Below are positions 55,283 to 64,000 of a DNA stretch of 64,000 nt, one piece after another; within the stretch, counting starts at the first letter, position 1, and every line of letters begins with the position of its first letter. Where the stretch lies: NCBI RefSeq assembly GCF_009604385.1, contig NZ_WEGJ01000026.1, positions 27,484 to 91,483 on the forward strand, read 5' to 3'. Source of the DNA: Streptomyces smaragdinus (GTDB taxonomy: Bacteria > Actinomycetota > Actinomycetes > Streptomycetales > Streptomycetaceae). Under the pieces are notes generated by a model. It saw only the letters and a program-made list of their open reading frames with translations. It did not search any database and was not told the origin of the DNA. The position numbers and the translations under genes were made by a program.

Positions 55283-58200
55283 GTGACCGCCGAGCGGGAA
55301 CGGCCACCGTGGCTCGTCCGCGTCCACCGCGCGTCCGGCGGCGGACCGCCCGACGGGGCGGGCCTGTTGTGCGGGCCGCGGCACATCCTGACCTGCGCCC
55401 ATGTCGTCAGCCCGGCCGGGCGGATGCCCGAGGGGCCGGTCTGGATCCGCTTCCAGAACGTCGACCACGACGAGCTGCTGCCCGCGACCGTCGTGCCCGA
55501 GGGCTGGCATCCGGTGTCCCGGGGCGGCTCCCCCCACTCGACCGCGACGGCCGATGTCGCCGTCCTCGAGCTCGCGGCCGACCCGCCGCCGGGCGCCGGG
55601 CCCGCCCCGCTGGTGCGCACCTCGGCGGGCGTGTGGCACCACCACTTCCACTCCTACGGCTTCCCCGCGAAGTCCGGCGGCGGCCGCCCGGTGAGCGGCA
55701 CGGTCGTCGGCCCGATCGGCGCCCAGTGGCTGCATCTGGAGGCCACGGAGGGCTGGACGCCGGAGCCGGGCTTCTCCGGAGCGCCCGTGTGGGACGACCA
55801 GAACGACGGCGTGATCGGCATGCTCACCGCCCGGGAGAAGCCGGGCAGCGCCGCCGCCAACCGCGCCACGTACGCCATCCGGACCGAGGCCCTGGCCGGT
55901 TACTGGCCCCCGCTGAAGCCCCTGGTGCGCGAACCGCCCCCGGACGAGCGGCAGGCCGCCCTCCAGTCCCGGCTGGCGCTGCCGCTCACCGCCGACGGGA
56001 ATCTGCCGCCGGTACGGGACGTGGACCCGTACCAGATCGGCGTCTCCCCCTCCGCCTACAGCCAGCCCCGCCCGGACGGCCGGCGCCCCGACGCCTACGT
56101 CCCGCGCCGGGCGACCGACGAGGAGCTGGACGCCGCGCTCGACGCCGCCGCCGACGCGGCGTCCGACAGCCCGCTGGTGCTGCTCACCGGCCCCTCGAAG
56201 GCGGGCAAGTCCCGCACCCTGTTCGAGCTGCTGCTGCGCCGGATGCCGGACGCGCGGCTGCTGGTGCCCGCCGCCGACCGGTCGGCGCCCGGTGATCTGT
56301 CCCGGCTGCAGCTGCCGCCGGGGCCGGAGCCCGTCGTGCTGTGGCTGGACGAGCTGGAGCACTACGTGGGCCCCGGCGGCCTCGACCTGCCGGCCCTGCG
56401 GCGCTTCACCCAGGGCCGGCCGCGGGTCGTCGTGGTCGCGTCGATCACCTCGCTGCAGTACCGGCAGCTGCACGCCCGGCCGGACGAGCAGGGCCGGATG
56501 GCCCGCGGTCTGCTGCGCCTGGCCCGCCGTGTCGAACTGCCCCAGCAGCTCGACGCCGAGGACCTGGCGGACGCCGACCGCCACTACCCCCGCGAGTCCT
56601 TCACGACCCGCGGCATCGGTCAGGTCCTGGTGGCCGCGCCCGAGCTGGAGCAGCGGCTGGCGAGCGGCTTCGAGGAGTGTCCGGCGGGCTGGGCGGTGAC
56701 CCGGGCGGCGGCGGACCGGCGGCGGATGGGGCTCGGCGGGGCGGTGCCCGAGGCGGAGCTGTTCCGGATCTTCGCCGCCTACGTACGGCACTTCCACCCG
56801 TCGCTGGACGCGGACGAGACGGCGTTCCGGGCGGGGCTGGCGTGGGCACGTGATCCCGTGGTGGCGCAGGTGGCGCTGCTGTACGCGGAGCAGCCGGCCG
56901 GCGACGACGGTGAGCGGGCGTACGCCGTCTTCCCGTACATCCCCGACTACCTCGACGGCCGTTCCCGCGACCCCGACGCCGCGGTGCCCGCGTTCGCCTG
57001 GCGGCTCACCGTCGGCGACGACACCCCGCGGAGCGCGTCCGCTCCCGGCGCCGATCTGCTGACCGTCGCGATCACCGCGATGGCCCGGGACGAGCAGGAC
57101 GCCGCGATCCGGGCGCTGCGCCGGCTGCTGGACGGCGCCGGGACGCCGTACGACCGGGCGTGGGCGGCGGTGCTGCTCGGCGAACTGCATCTGGGGCGCA
57201 ACGAGTTCGCGGAGGGCATCGGCTGTCTGGAGCGGGCCCTGGAGTACGGGGTGCCGGAGGTCGAGCCGCTGGCGCAGGTGGAGCTGGCCGGGGCGCTGAT
57301 GGTCGGCGACCGGGAGCGGGCGGGTGAGCTCCTGGCGTCCGCGATGGAGTGCGGCGACCGGCAGGTGGCCCTGCTGGCCAAGCAGGGGTACGCGTCGCTG
57401 CTGGTCCTGCGGGGCGAGCACGAGCGGGCGCTGGCCGTGCTGGAGGAGGTGCTGAACGCCGGGGACGACGAGGTCGTCGCCCTGGCCCGCTGGCGGATCG
57501 GCGACATGCTCGCCGGCGAGGGCGGCGGCGGTGTGCTGCGCGGCAGCCAGCCCCTGCAGGGCACGGCCCCGGGCTCCGGTAACCCAGGCCGTACGGGACT
57601 GCTGCGGCCCCGGGACAGCGGCGACACCCTGGCGGGGAACAGCCAGTGGGCGCTCCCGCGCCGGGTCGACGCCTCCATGGCCACGCCCGTCACCCAGCTC
57701 GCCAAGACCACGTACAGCGCGGTGCTGGTCAACCAGGGCAAGCTCGAGGACGCCGAGGCCATGCTGCGCCAGGTGATCGCCGAGGGGCATCCGCTGGCCG
57801 CCCCGCTGGCCGGCGCCAGCCTCGGCGACCTGCTGTGGCAGCTGGACCGGGAGGACGAGGCCCGGCGGCTGCTGGAGGAGGCGGTGGCGGGCGGCCATCC
57901 CCTGGTCGCGCCGCTCGCCCGGACCACGCTCGGCGCGCTGCTGCTGGACGTGCCCGGGGAGGCCGAGCGGGGCGCCGGGCTGCTGCGCGGCGTGGCCGGC
58001 TCCGGCCACCCCGACCAGGCGCCGCGCGCGGCGTTCGTCCTCGGCACGTGGCACGCCAACTCCGGTGAGCCGGAGCGCGCCGGGCACCGGCTGCGGGCGG
58101 CCACCGGATCCGGTCACCCGGACTGGGGGCCGGCCGCGGAGCTGGTGCTGGCGGGGCTGGCGCTGCAGAACGACGAGGTGGAGCGCGGCGAGCGGATGCT

Positions 58201-59773
58201 CGGCGACCTCGGGCGGGCGGGGCACCGGGAGATCGGCCCGGCGGCGTACGACCTGCTGGGTGATCTGCTGGCCGAGCTGGAGCGGTACGACGAGGCGGAG
58301 ACCGCGTACCGGCAGGCGATCGCCACCGGGCACGACAACTGGGCCACGGTCGCCCGGATCGACCTGGCCCTGATGCTCGCCGGGCACACCGACCCGGGTG
58401 AGTCCGAGGGCGTGGGCACGGTCCTCGTCCTGCTGGGCGACGCCGAGCGCTCCGGCCATCCGGAGATGTCCCCGCGCGCGGCGCTGCTGCAGGGTCAGCT
58501 GCTGGCGGAGCTGGGGCGCCGGGCCGAGGCGGAGAGCGCGTTCCGGCGGGCGGTCGGCACGGGGCACGAAAACTGGGCGCACGAGGCGCGGATCGACCTG
58601 GCGCTCCTGCTGGCCGGGGCCAGCAACCCGGCCCGCCCGTGGACCCTGGACACCTCGGCCCGGCTGCTGCAGGAGGCGACGGCCGCCCCCGACGAGGCCC
58701 AGGCCGCGTGGGCGACGACGCTGCTGGGCCGGGTCCGCCTGGCCCAGGGCGAACAGGCCGAGGGCCTGGGCCTGCTGCGTGAGGCGGCGGGCCGGAACCA
58801 GGGCACGGTCTCCGCGGCGGCGCGGTACTTCGTGGCCAAGGAGCTGCTGGACAACGGCACCGCGGACGGCCGGAAGGAGGCCGAGGCGCTGCTGGAGCGG
58901 CTCGTACGGGACGAGTCGCCCGAGTCGGCGAGCGTCACGGACGTGGCCCGCGCGACCCTGGGCGTCCTGCGGCTGCGCCAGGGCGAGCACGAGGCGGCGA
59001 ACGAACTGCTCACGGCCGCCGAGGAGTCCGGCAACACGGAGGCGATGGCCGAGGTCTACACGGGACGCGGCGAATACCTCCTCGACATCGGGGAGGCCGA
59101 CGACGCCGCCGAGCTGCTGGAGGCGGCCCTGGCGCTGGAGGACGCGGACACCGCGCCCCGCGCCACCCTGTTCCTCGGCATGGCCTATCTGGCGCTGCAG
59201 CGCCGGGAGGACGCCCGCACGCGGTTGACGCAGGCCCTCGAGCTCGGCGGTCCCGGTGTGGAGTCGCCGGCCAGACGCTATCTGGGCACCGTACTGGCAC
59301 AGCTGGAGCGGCCGGCCGAGGCCGAGGAGGTGCTGCTGCCCCTCGCCTCCGCCGAGGGCGACCCGGAGCGGCCGCGGGCGCTGCTGATGCTGGCCCGGCT
59401 GGCGCACGACAACGACCGGCCGGGGGTGGCGGCGGAGCGCTTCGAGATGGCGATCACCTGCGGCGATCCGGCCACGGAGGCCGAGGCGCTCGAGGACTAC
59501 CGGCGCTTCCTGCGCGAGACGGGACGCTGGGACCGGCTGGCGGAGATCCAGTCCCCCACCGCCGCCGCCCCCGCGCTCCCGGAGCCCGTACGCCCCTCGG
59601 CGCTGCCCGCCCTCACCCTGGCCCTGCTCGGCACGGTGGCCGGGGCGCAGCGCCAGGAACGCGAGGCCCGTTACTGGTACCGCCGCGCCCTGGCGGCGCC
59701 CGACGCGGACGGCGCGCACGAACTCGCCCGCGCCCGGCTGGAGGAGGGCGGGGAGGAGGCCCGGGCGGACTGA
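55283..59773 (+). CDS. Trypsin - P-loop NTPase (STAND-like) - TPR fusion protein
   Basis: A 1,496-aa three-part protein. First a trypsin-like protease with triad His40 (LTCAHVV), Asp91 (TADVAVLEL) and Ser165 (PGFSGAPVW). Then a P-loop NTPase: Walker A GPSKAGKS at 303-310, Walker B VVLWLDE at about 351-357. From about residue 600 to the end are TPR/Sel1-like repeats, interrupted near 750-790 by a low-complexity loop. No signal peptide is visible, so it probably acts in the cytosol. Protease-STAND-TPR fusions are predicted conflict or programmed-death effectors, in which NTP-driven oligomerisation turns on the protease. GTG 55283 lies 6 nt after the Trypco1 stop. Confidence 0.85.
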   Translation: MTAERERPPWLVRVHRASGGGPPDGAGLLCGPRHILTCAHVVSPAGRMPEGPVWIRFQNVDHDELLPATVVPEGWHPVSRGGSPHSTATADVAVLELAADPPPGAGPAPLVRTSAGVWHHHFHSYGFPAKSGGGRPVSGTVVGPIGAQWLHLEATEGWTPEPGFSGAPVWDDQNDGVIGMLTAREKPGSAAANRATYAIRTEALAGYWPPLKPLVREPPPDERQAALQSRLALPLTADGNLPPVRDVDPYQIGVSPSAYSQPRPDGRRPDAYVPRRATDEELDAALDAAADAASDSPLVLLTGPSKAGKSRTLFELLLRRMPDARLLVPAADRSAPGDLSRLQLPPGPEPVVLWLDELEHYVGPGGLDLPALRRFTQGRPRVVVVASITSLQYRQLHARPDEQGRMARGLLRLARRVELPQQLDAEDLADADRHYPRESFTTRGIGQVLVAAPELEQRLASGFEECPAGWAVTRAAADRRRMGLGGAVPEAELFRIFAAYVRHFHPSLDADETAFRAGLAWARDPVVAQVALLYAEQPAGDDGERAYAVFPYIPDYLDGRSRDPDAAVPAFAWRLTVGDDTPRSASAPGADLLTVAITAMARDEQDAAIRALRRLLDGAGTPYDRAWAAVLLGELHLGRNEFAEGIGCLERALEYGVPEVEPLAQVELAGALMVGDRERAGELLASAMECGDRQVALLAKQGYASLLVLRGEHERALAVLEEVLNAGDDEVVALARWRIGDMLAGEGGGGVLRGSQPLQGTAPGSGNPGRTGLLRPRDSGDTLAGNSQWALPRRVDASMATPVTQLAKTTYSAVLVNQGKLEDAEAMLRQVIAEGHPLAAPLAGASLGDLLWQLDREDEARRLLEEAVAGGHPLVAPLARTTLGALLLDVPGEAERGAGLLRGVAGSGHPDQAPRAAFVLGTWHANSGEPERAGHRLRAATGSGHPDWGPAAELVLAGLALQNDEVERGERMLGDLGRAGHREIGPAAYDLLGDLLAELERYDEAETAYRQAIATGHDNWATVARIDLALMLAGHTDPGESEGVGTVLVLLGDAERSGHPEMSPRAALLQGQLLAELGRRAEAESAFRRAVGTGHENWAHEARIDLALLLAGASNPARPWTLDTSARLLQEATAAPDEAQAAWATTLLGRVRLAQGEQAEGLGLLREAAGRNQGTVSAAARYFVAKELLDNGTADGRKEAEALLERLVRDESPESASVTDVARATLGVLRLRQGEHEAANELLTAAEESGNTEAMAEVYTGRGEYLLDIGEADDAAELLEAALALEDADTAPRATLFLGMAYLALQRREDARTRLTQALELGGPGVESPARRYLGTVLAQLERPAEAEEVLLPLASAEGDPERPRALLMLARLAHDNDRPGVAAERFEMAITCGDPATEAEALEDYRRFLRETGRWDRLAEIQSPTAAAPALPEPVRPSALPALTLALLGTVAGAQRQEREARYWYRRALAAPDADGAHELARARLEEGGEEARAD

Positions 59774-59774
59774 G

Positions 59775-60800
59775 TCACAGCACGCACTCCGCCTCCTCGT
59801 ACCGCGACCGCGGCACGGTCTTCAGCCGCTCCACCGCCCGGGCCAGCGGCAGCAGCCGGATCCGCGTCCCGCGCAGCGCCGTCATCTCGCCGAACCGCCC
59901 GCCGTGCACCGCGTCCACCGCGTGCCGCCCGAACCGGGTGGCCAGCACCCGGTCGTGGGCCGTGGGCGTACCGCCGCGCTGGACATGGCCGAGGATCACC
60001 GGACGGCACTCCTTGCCCAGCCGGCCCTCCAGCTCGACGGCCAGCTGCCGGGCGACGCCGGCGAACCGCTCGTGACCGTACTCGTCGCGCCCGCCCGTCT
60101 CGAACGGCATCGTCCCCGGCCGCGGCTTGGCGCCCTCGGCCGCCACGACGACCGCGAACCGCTTGCCCGCCGCGAACCGCCGGTTCACCCACCGCGTCAG
60201 CCGCTCGACGTCGAACGGCCGCTCCGGTACGACGACGGCGTCCGCCCCGGTGGCCATGCCCGCGTGCAGGGCGATCCACCCCGTGTGCCGGCCCATCACC
60301 TCGACGACGATGACCCGCTGATGGGAGTCGGCGGTGCTGGCCAGCCGGTCCAGGGCCTCCACGGCCACCTGGACGGCCGTGTCGAAGCCGAAGGTGACGT
60401 CGGTGCCCGAGATGTCGTTGTCGATCGTCTTTGGTACACCGACGAGCGGCAGCCCCGCCTCCGACAGCAGCCACGCCGCCTTCAGCGTGCCCTCGCCGCC
60501 GACCGGTACGACCGCGTCCAGCCCCAGATCGGCGGCCACGTCCAGCACGTGCCGCACCCCGTCGCGCAGGAGTTCGGGCCGGACGCGGGAGGAGCCGAGG
60601 ATGGTGCCGCCGCGGCCGATGATGCCGTTGACGGCGTGCAGGTCCAGCTTGCGGTGTTCGCCGTCGATGAGGCCCCGCCAGCCGTCGCGCAGGCCGATGA
60701 CCTCGTCGCCGTAGTGCATGGTGGCCCGGTGCACGACGGCGCGGATCACGGCGTTGAGGCCGGGGCAGTCACCGCCCGAGGTCAGGATGCCGATGCGCAT
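59775..60800 (-). CDS. pfkA: 6-phosphofructokinase, actinomycete type
   Basis: A 341-aa PfkA. The N-terminus MRIGILTSGGDCPG is the ATP-site glycine loop; TIDNDI at 125-130 gives catalytic Asp127; MGRHTGWIA follows in the 160s. At the ATP/PPi-discriminating positions (E. coli numbering, which fits here without gaps) the residues are Glu103, Gly104 and Lys124. Gly104 is ATP-type, while Lys124 is usual in PPi enzymes; S. coelicolor-type ATP-PFKs show this mixture. The gene ends one base after the trypsin-fusion gene's stop in convergent orientation, and starts 11 nt after korB. Confidence 0.93.
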   Translation of the reverse strand: MRIGILTSGGDCPGLNAVIRAVVHRATMHYGDEVIGLRDGWRGLIDGEHRKLDLHAVNGIIGRGGTILGSSRVRPELLRDGVRHVLDVAADLGLDAVVPVGGEGTLKAAWLLSEAGLPLVGVPKTIDNDISGTDVTFGFDTAVQVAVEALDRLASTADSHQRVIVVEVMGRHTGWIALHAGMATGADAVVVPERPFDVERLTRWVNRRFAAGKRFAVVVAAEGAKPRPGTMPFETGGRDEYGHERFAGVARQLAVELEGRLGKECRPVILGHVQRGGTPTAHDRVLATRFGRHAVDAVHGGRFGEMTALRGTRIRLLPLARAVERLKTVPRSRYEEAECVL

Positions 60801-60811
60801 GTCGCCCCGCC

Positions 60812-61880
<1,069 letters not shown>

Positions 61881-61888
<8 letters not shown>

Positions 61889-63737
61889 GGTCGATGGCCT
61901 CCTTGAGGCGTACGGCGAGCTGCTCTGCCTTGAACGGCATTCCGTTGACCTGGTTGTACGAATGGGCGTCGACGAGGTACTCGGCGCGGACGAGGGCCGC
62001 CAGCTGGCCGAGGTTCATCTCGGGGACGACGACCTTGTCGTAGCGCTTCAGCACCTCGCCCAGGTTGCGCGGGAAGGGGTTGATGTAGCGCAGATGGGCC
62101 TGGGCGATGGGGTCGCCGTCGCGACGCAGACGGCGGACGGCGGCGGTGATCGGGCCGTAGGTGGAGCCCCAGCCCAGGACCAGGACCTTCGCCTCGCCGC
62201 TGGGGTCGTCGACCTCGACGTCGGGCACCTGGATGCCGTCGATCTTGGCCTGGCGGGTGCGGACCATGAAGTCGTGGTTCGCGGGGTCGTACGAGATGTT
62301 CCCGGAGCCGTCGGCCTTCTCGATGCCGCCGATACGGTGCTCCAGCCCGGGGGTGCCGGGGACGGCCCAGGGGCGGGCCAGGGTCTCCGGGTCGCGCTTG
62401 AACGGCCAGAACGTCTCCGTACCGTCGTCCAGGATGTGGTTCGGCCGGGTGGTGAACTGCACGCGTAGATCGGGCAGTTCACCGGTCTCGGGGATCCGCC
62501 ACGGCTCGGAGCCGTTGGCGAGGTAGCCGTCGGACAGCACGAGCACCGGTGTCCGATAGGTGAGGGCGATGCGGATCGCCTCCAGAACGATCTCGAAGCA
62601 GTCCGCGGCGCTCCGCGGAGCCACGACGGGCACCGGGGCCTCGCCGTTGCGGCCGTACATCGCCTGCAGCAGGTCGGCCTGCTCGGTCTTCGTCGGGAGC
62701 CCGGTGGACGGACCGCCGCGCTGGATGTCGATCACCAGCAGCGGCAGCTCGAGGGACACCGCCAGACCGATGGTCTCCGACTTCAGCGCGATACCCGGGC
62801 CCGAGGTGGTGGTCACCCCCAGCGAACCGCCGAACGCCGCACCCAGGGCGGCACCGATGCCGGCGATCTCGTCCTCGGCCTGGAAGGTGCGGACGCCGAA
62901 GTTCTTGTGCTTCGACAGCTCGTGCAGGATGTCCGAGGCCGGCGTGATCGGGTAACCACCCATGAACAGCGGCAGGTCCGCCTGTTCGCTCGCCACCACG
63001 AGGCCCAGGGCGAGGGCCAGGTTCCCGGTGATGTTGCGATAGGTCCCGGTGGGCATGGCGGCCGGGGCGACCTCGTACGAGACGGCGAAGTCCTCCGTCG
63101 TCTCGCCGAAGTTCCAGCCCGCCCGGTACGCGGCGATGTTCGCCTCCGCGATCGCCGGCCTCTTCGCGAACTTCTGGCGCAGGAACGCCTCGGTGCCGTC
63201 GGTGGGGCGGTGATACATCCAGGACAGCAGGCCCAGGGCGAACATGTTCTTGGACCGGTCGGCGTCCTTGCGGGAGAGGCCGAACTCCTTCAGCGCCTCC
63301 ACGGTGAGGGTCCCCAGCGGCACCGGGTGCACGCTGTAGCCGTCGAGCGAGCCGTCCTCCAGAGGGCTGACCGCGTAGCCGACCTTGGCCAGCGCCCGCT
63401 TGGTGAACTCGTCCGTGTTGACGATGATCTCCGCGCCCCGGGGCACGTCCGCGATGTTCGCCTTCAGCGCCGCCGGGTTCATCGCCACCAGCACGTTCGG
63501 CGCGTCACCGGGCGTGAGGATGTCGTGGTCCGCGAAATGCAGCTGGAAGCTCGACACCCCGGGCAGGGTGCCCGCGGGCGCGCGGATCTCGGCGGGGAAG
63601 TTCGGCAGCGTCGACAGGTCGTTGCCGAAGGACGCCGTCTCGGAGGTGAAGCGGTCCCCGGTCAGCTGAATACCGTCGCCGGAGTCACCCGCGAAACGGA
63701 TGATGACCCGGTCGAGGCGCTTGACGTCCTTGAGCAT
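61881..63737 (-). CDS. korA: 2-oxoacid:ferredoxin oxidoreductase, fused gamma-alpha subunit
   Basis: A 618-aa protein. Residues 1-190 are the gamma domain (VIIRFAGDSGDGIQLTG, PAEIRAPAG), the rest the alpha (TPP pyrimidine-binding) domain, with GGYPITPASDI and AEDEIAGIGAALGA typical of KorA. The fused gamma-alpha layout is normal in actinobacteria. ATG 63737 has GAGGAGC upstream; the start is 12 nt after ahcY stop. It catalyses oxidative decarboxylation of 2-oxoglutarate to succinyl-CoA with ferredoxin as acceptor (Kor); a pyruvate substrate cannot be excluded. Confidence 0.92.
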
Positions 63738-63749
63738 CGTGCGCGCTCC

Positions 63750-64000
63750 TCAGTAGCGGTAGTGGTCCGGCTTGTACGGGCCCTCGACCGGGACGCCGAT
63801 GTACGACGCCTGCTCCGGGCGCAGGACGGTGAGTTTGGCGCCGAGGGCGTCGAGGTGGAGGCGGGCGACCTTCTCGTCGAGGTGTTTGGGCAGGACGTAG
63901 ACGCCGACGGGGTACTGCTCGGTCTTGGTGAACAGTTCGATCTGGGCGATCGTCTGGTTGGCGAAGGAGTTCGACATCACGAACGAGGGGTGGCCGGTGG
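63750..64000 (-). CDS. ahcY: Adenosylhomocysteinase, C-terminal part, cut by window edge
   Basis: The last 83 codons of S-adenosyl-L-homocysteine hydrolase, whose start lies right of the window. GHPSFVMSNSFANQTIAQIE is the conserved C-terminal NAD-contact segment and the chain ends KPDHYRY, the diagnostic end of this enzyme. It hydrolyses S-adenosylhomocysteine to adenosine and homocysteine, recycling the product of SAM methyltransferases. It precedes korA by 12 nt on the same strand and is probably co-transcribed with it. Confidence 0.95.
   Translation of the reverse strand, partial: TGHPSFVMSNSFANQTIAQIELFTKTEQYPVGVYVLPKHLDEKVARLHLDALGAKLTVLRPEQASYIGVPVEGPYKPDHYRY

Noticed and set aside
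57200..59700. A repeat array (CRISPR or tandem DNA repeats)
   Set aside because: The repetition is at protein level (TPR-like units with variable DNA) and there are no identical spaced repeats.
54845..59719. A 1,624-aa minus-strand open frame antisense to the trypsin fusion
   Set aside because: Composition is Gly/Arg/Gln-rich without motifs; it is a GC-bias shadow of the clearly domain-bearing plus-strand gene.

Overview
The window is about 64 kb of very GC-rich, gene-dense DNA with strong GC3 bias, many GTG/TTG starts and 1-8 bp ATGA/GTGA-type overlaps. Together with an NsdA-like TPR regulator, a DUF397 protein, an ABATE/CGNR regulator, a soluble Ser/Thr kinase, fused KorA plus KorB, and an actinomycete-type PfkA, this points to a chromosomal segment of Streptomyces or a close relative. 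I found no tRNA, rRNA, insertion sequence or CRISPR array. No stretch longer than 300 bases lacks a gene; the two largest gaps (10485-10779 and 13669-13958) are divergent promoter regions.

Left part (1-15,100). At the edge is a three-gene minus-strand set that looks like the kleisin / winged-helix / SMC-ATPase subunits of a Wadjet (MksBEF/JetABC-like) complex, with the ATPase cut off by the window. It lies just downstream of a fused HyuA-HyuB 5-oxoprolinase. Then come two overlapping GT4 glycosyltransferases, a HEAT-repeat protein, a PAS-PP2C protein that has lost metal-binding aspartates, an NsdA-like regulator, and a divergent APH-family kinase-like protein.

Middle part (15,100-40,000). 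Here are a secreted lytic enzyme (muramidase-like domain plus zinc amidase), a small hypothetical protein, a LAL-type LuxR ATPase, a divergent pair (CGNR regulator and leucine-rich-repeat protein) sharing an inverted repeat, a DUF397 protein, an endonuclease/exonuclease/phosphatase-fold hydrolase, a PPOX-type flavoenzyme, an alpha/beta hydrolase, and a Tat-exported serine hydrolase behind a promoter with operator-like GAAA...TTTC repeats. A minus-strand run follows (unknown 668-aa protein, membrane-anchored type-1 periplasmic-binding protein, DUF2236 oxygenase-like protein, Ser/Thr kinase with TPRs, phytoene-desaturase-like flavoprotein). Then come an orphan gltD, an aldo/keto reductase and a phosphoketolase.

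The striking region is 40,027-59,773. Eight plus-strand genes, mostly overlapping by 4 bp, encode a zinc-ribbon/degenerate-vWA protein, a TRAFAC-like GTPase, a GAP1-like GTPase-associated protein, an Hsp70/actin-fold protein, a secreted membrane-anchored vWA protein, a radical-SAM activase-like protein, a coiled-coil protein and a tandem-AAA ATPase. A convergent coiled-coil gene separates them from a two-gene unit: a Trypco1-type small protein and a 1,496-aa trypsin / P-loop NTPase / TPR protein. This has the architecture of the NTP-dependent biological conflict systems predicted bioinformatically in multicellular bacteria. Its function has not been shown as far as I know, and it is the best candidate for an undescribed system.

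Right edge (59,775-64,000). Central metabolism on the minus strand: ahcY (partial), korA, korB and pfkA in a tight run.
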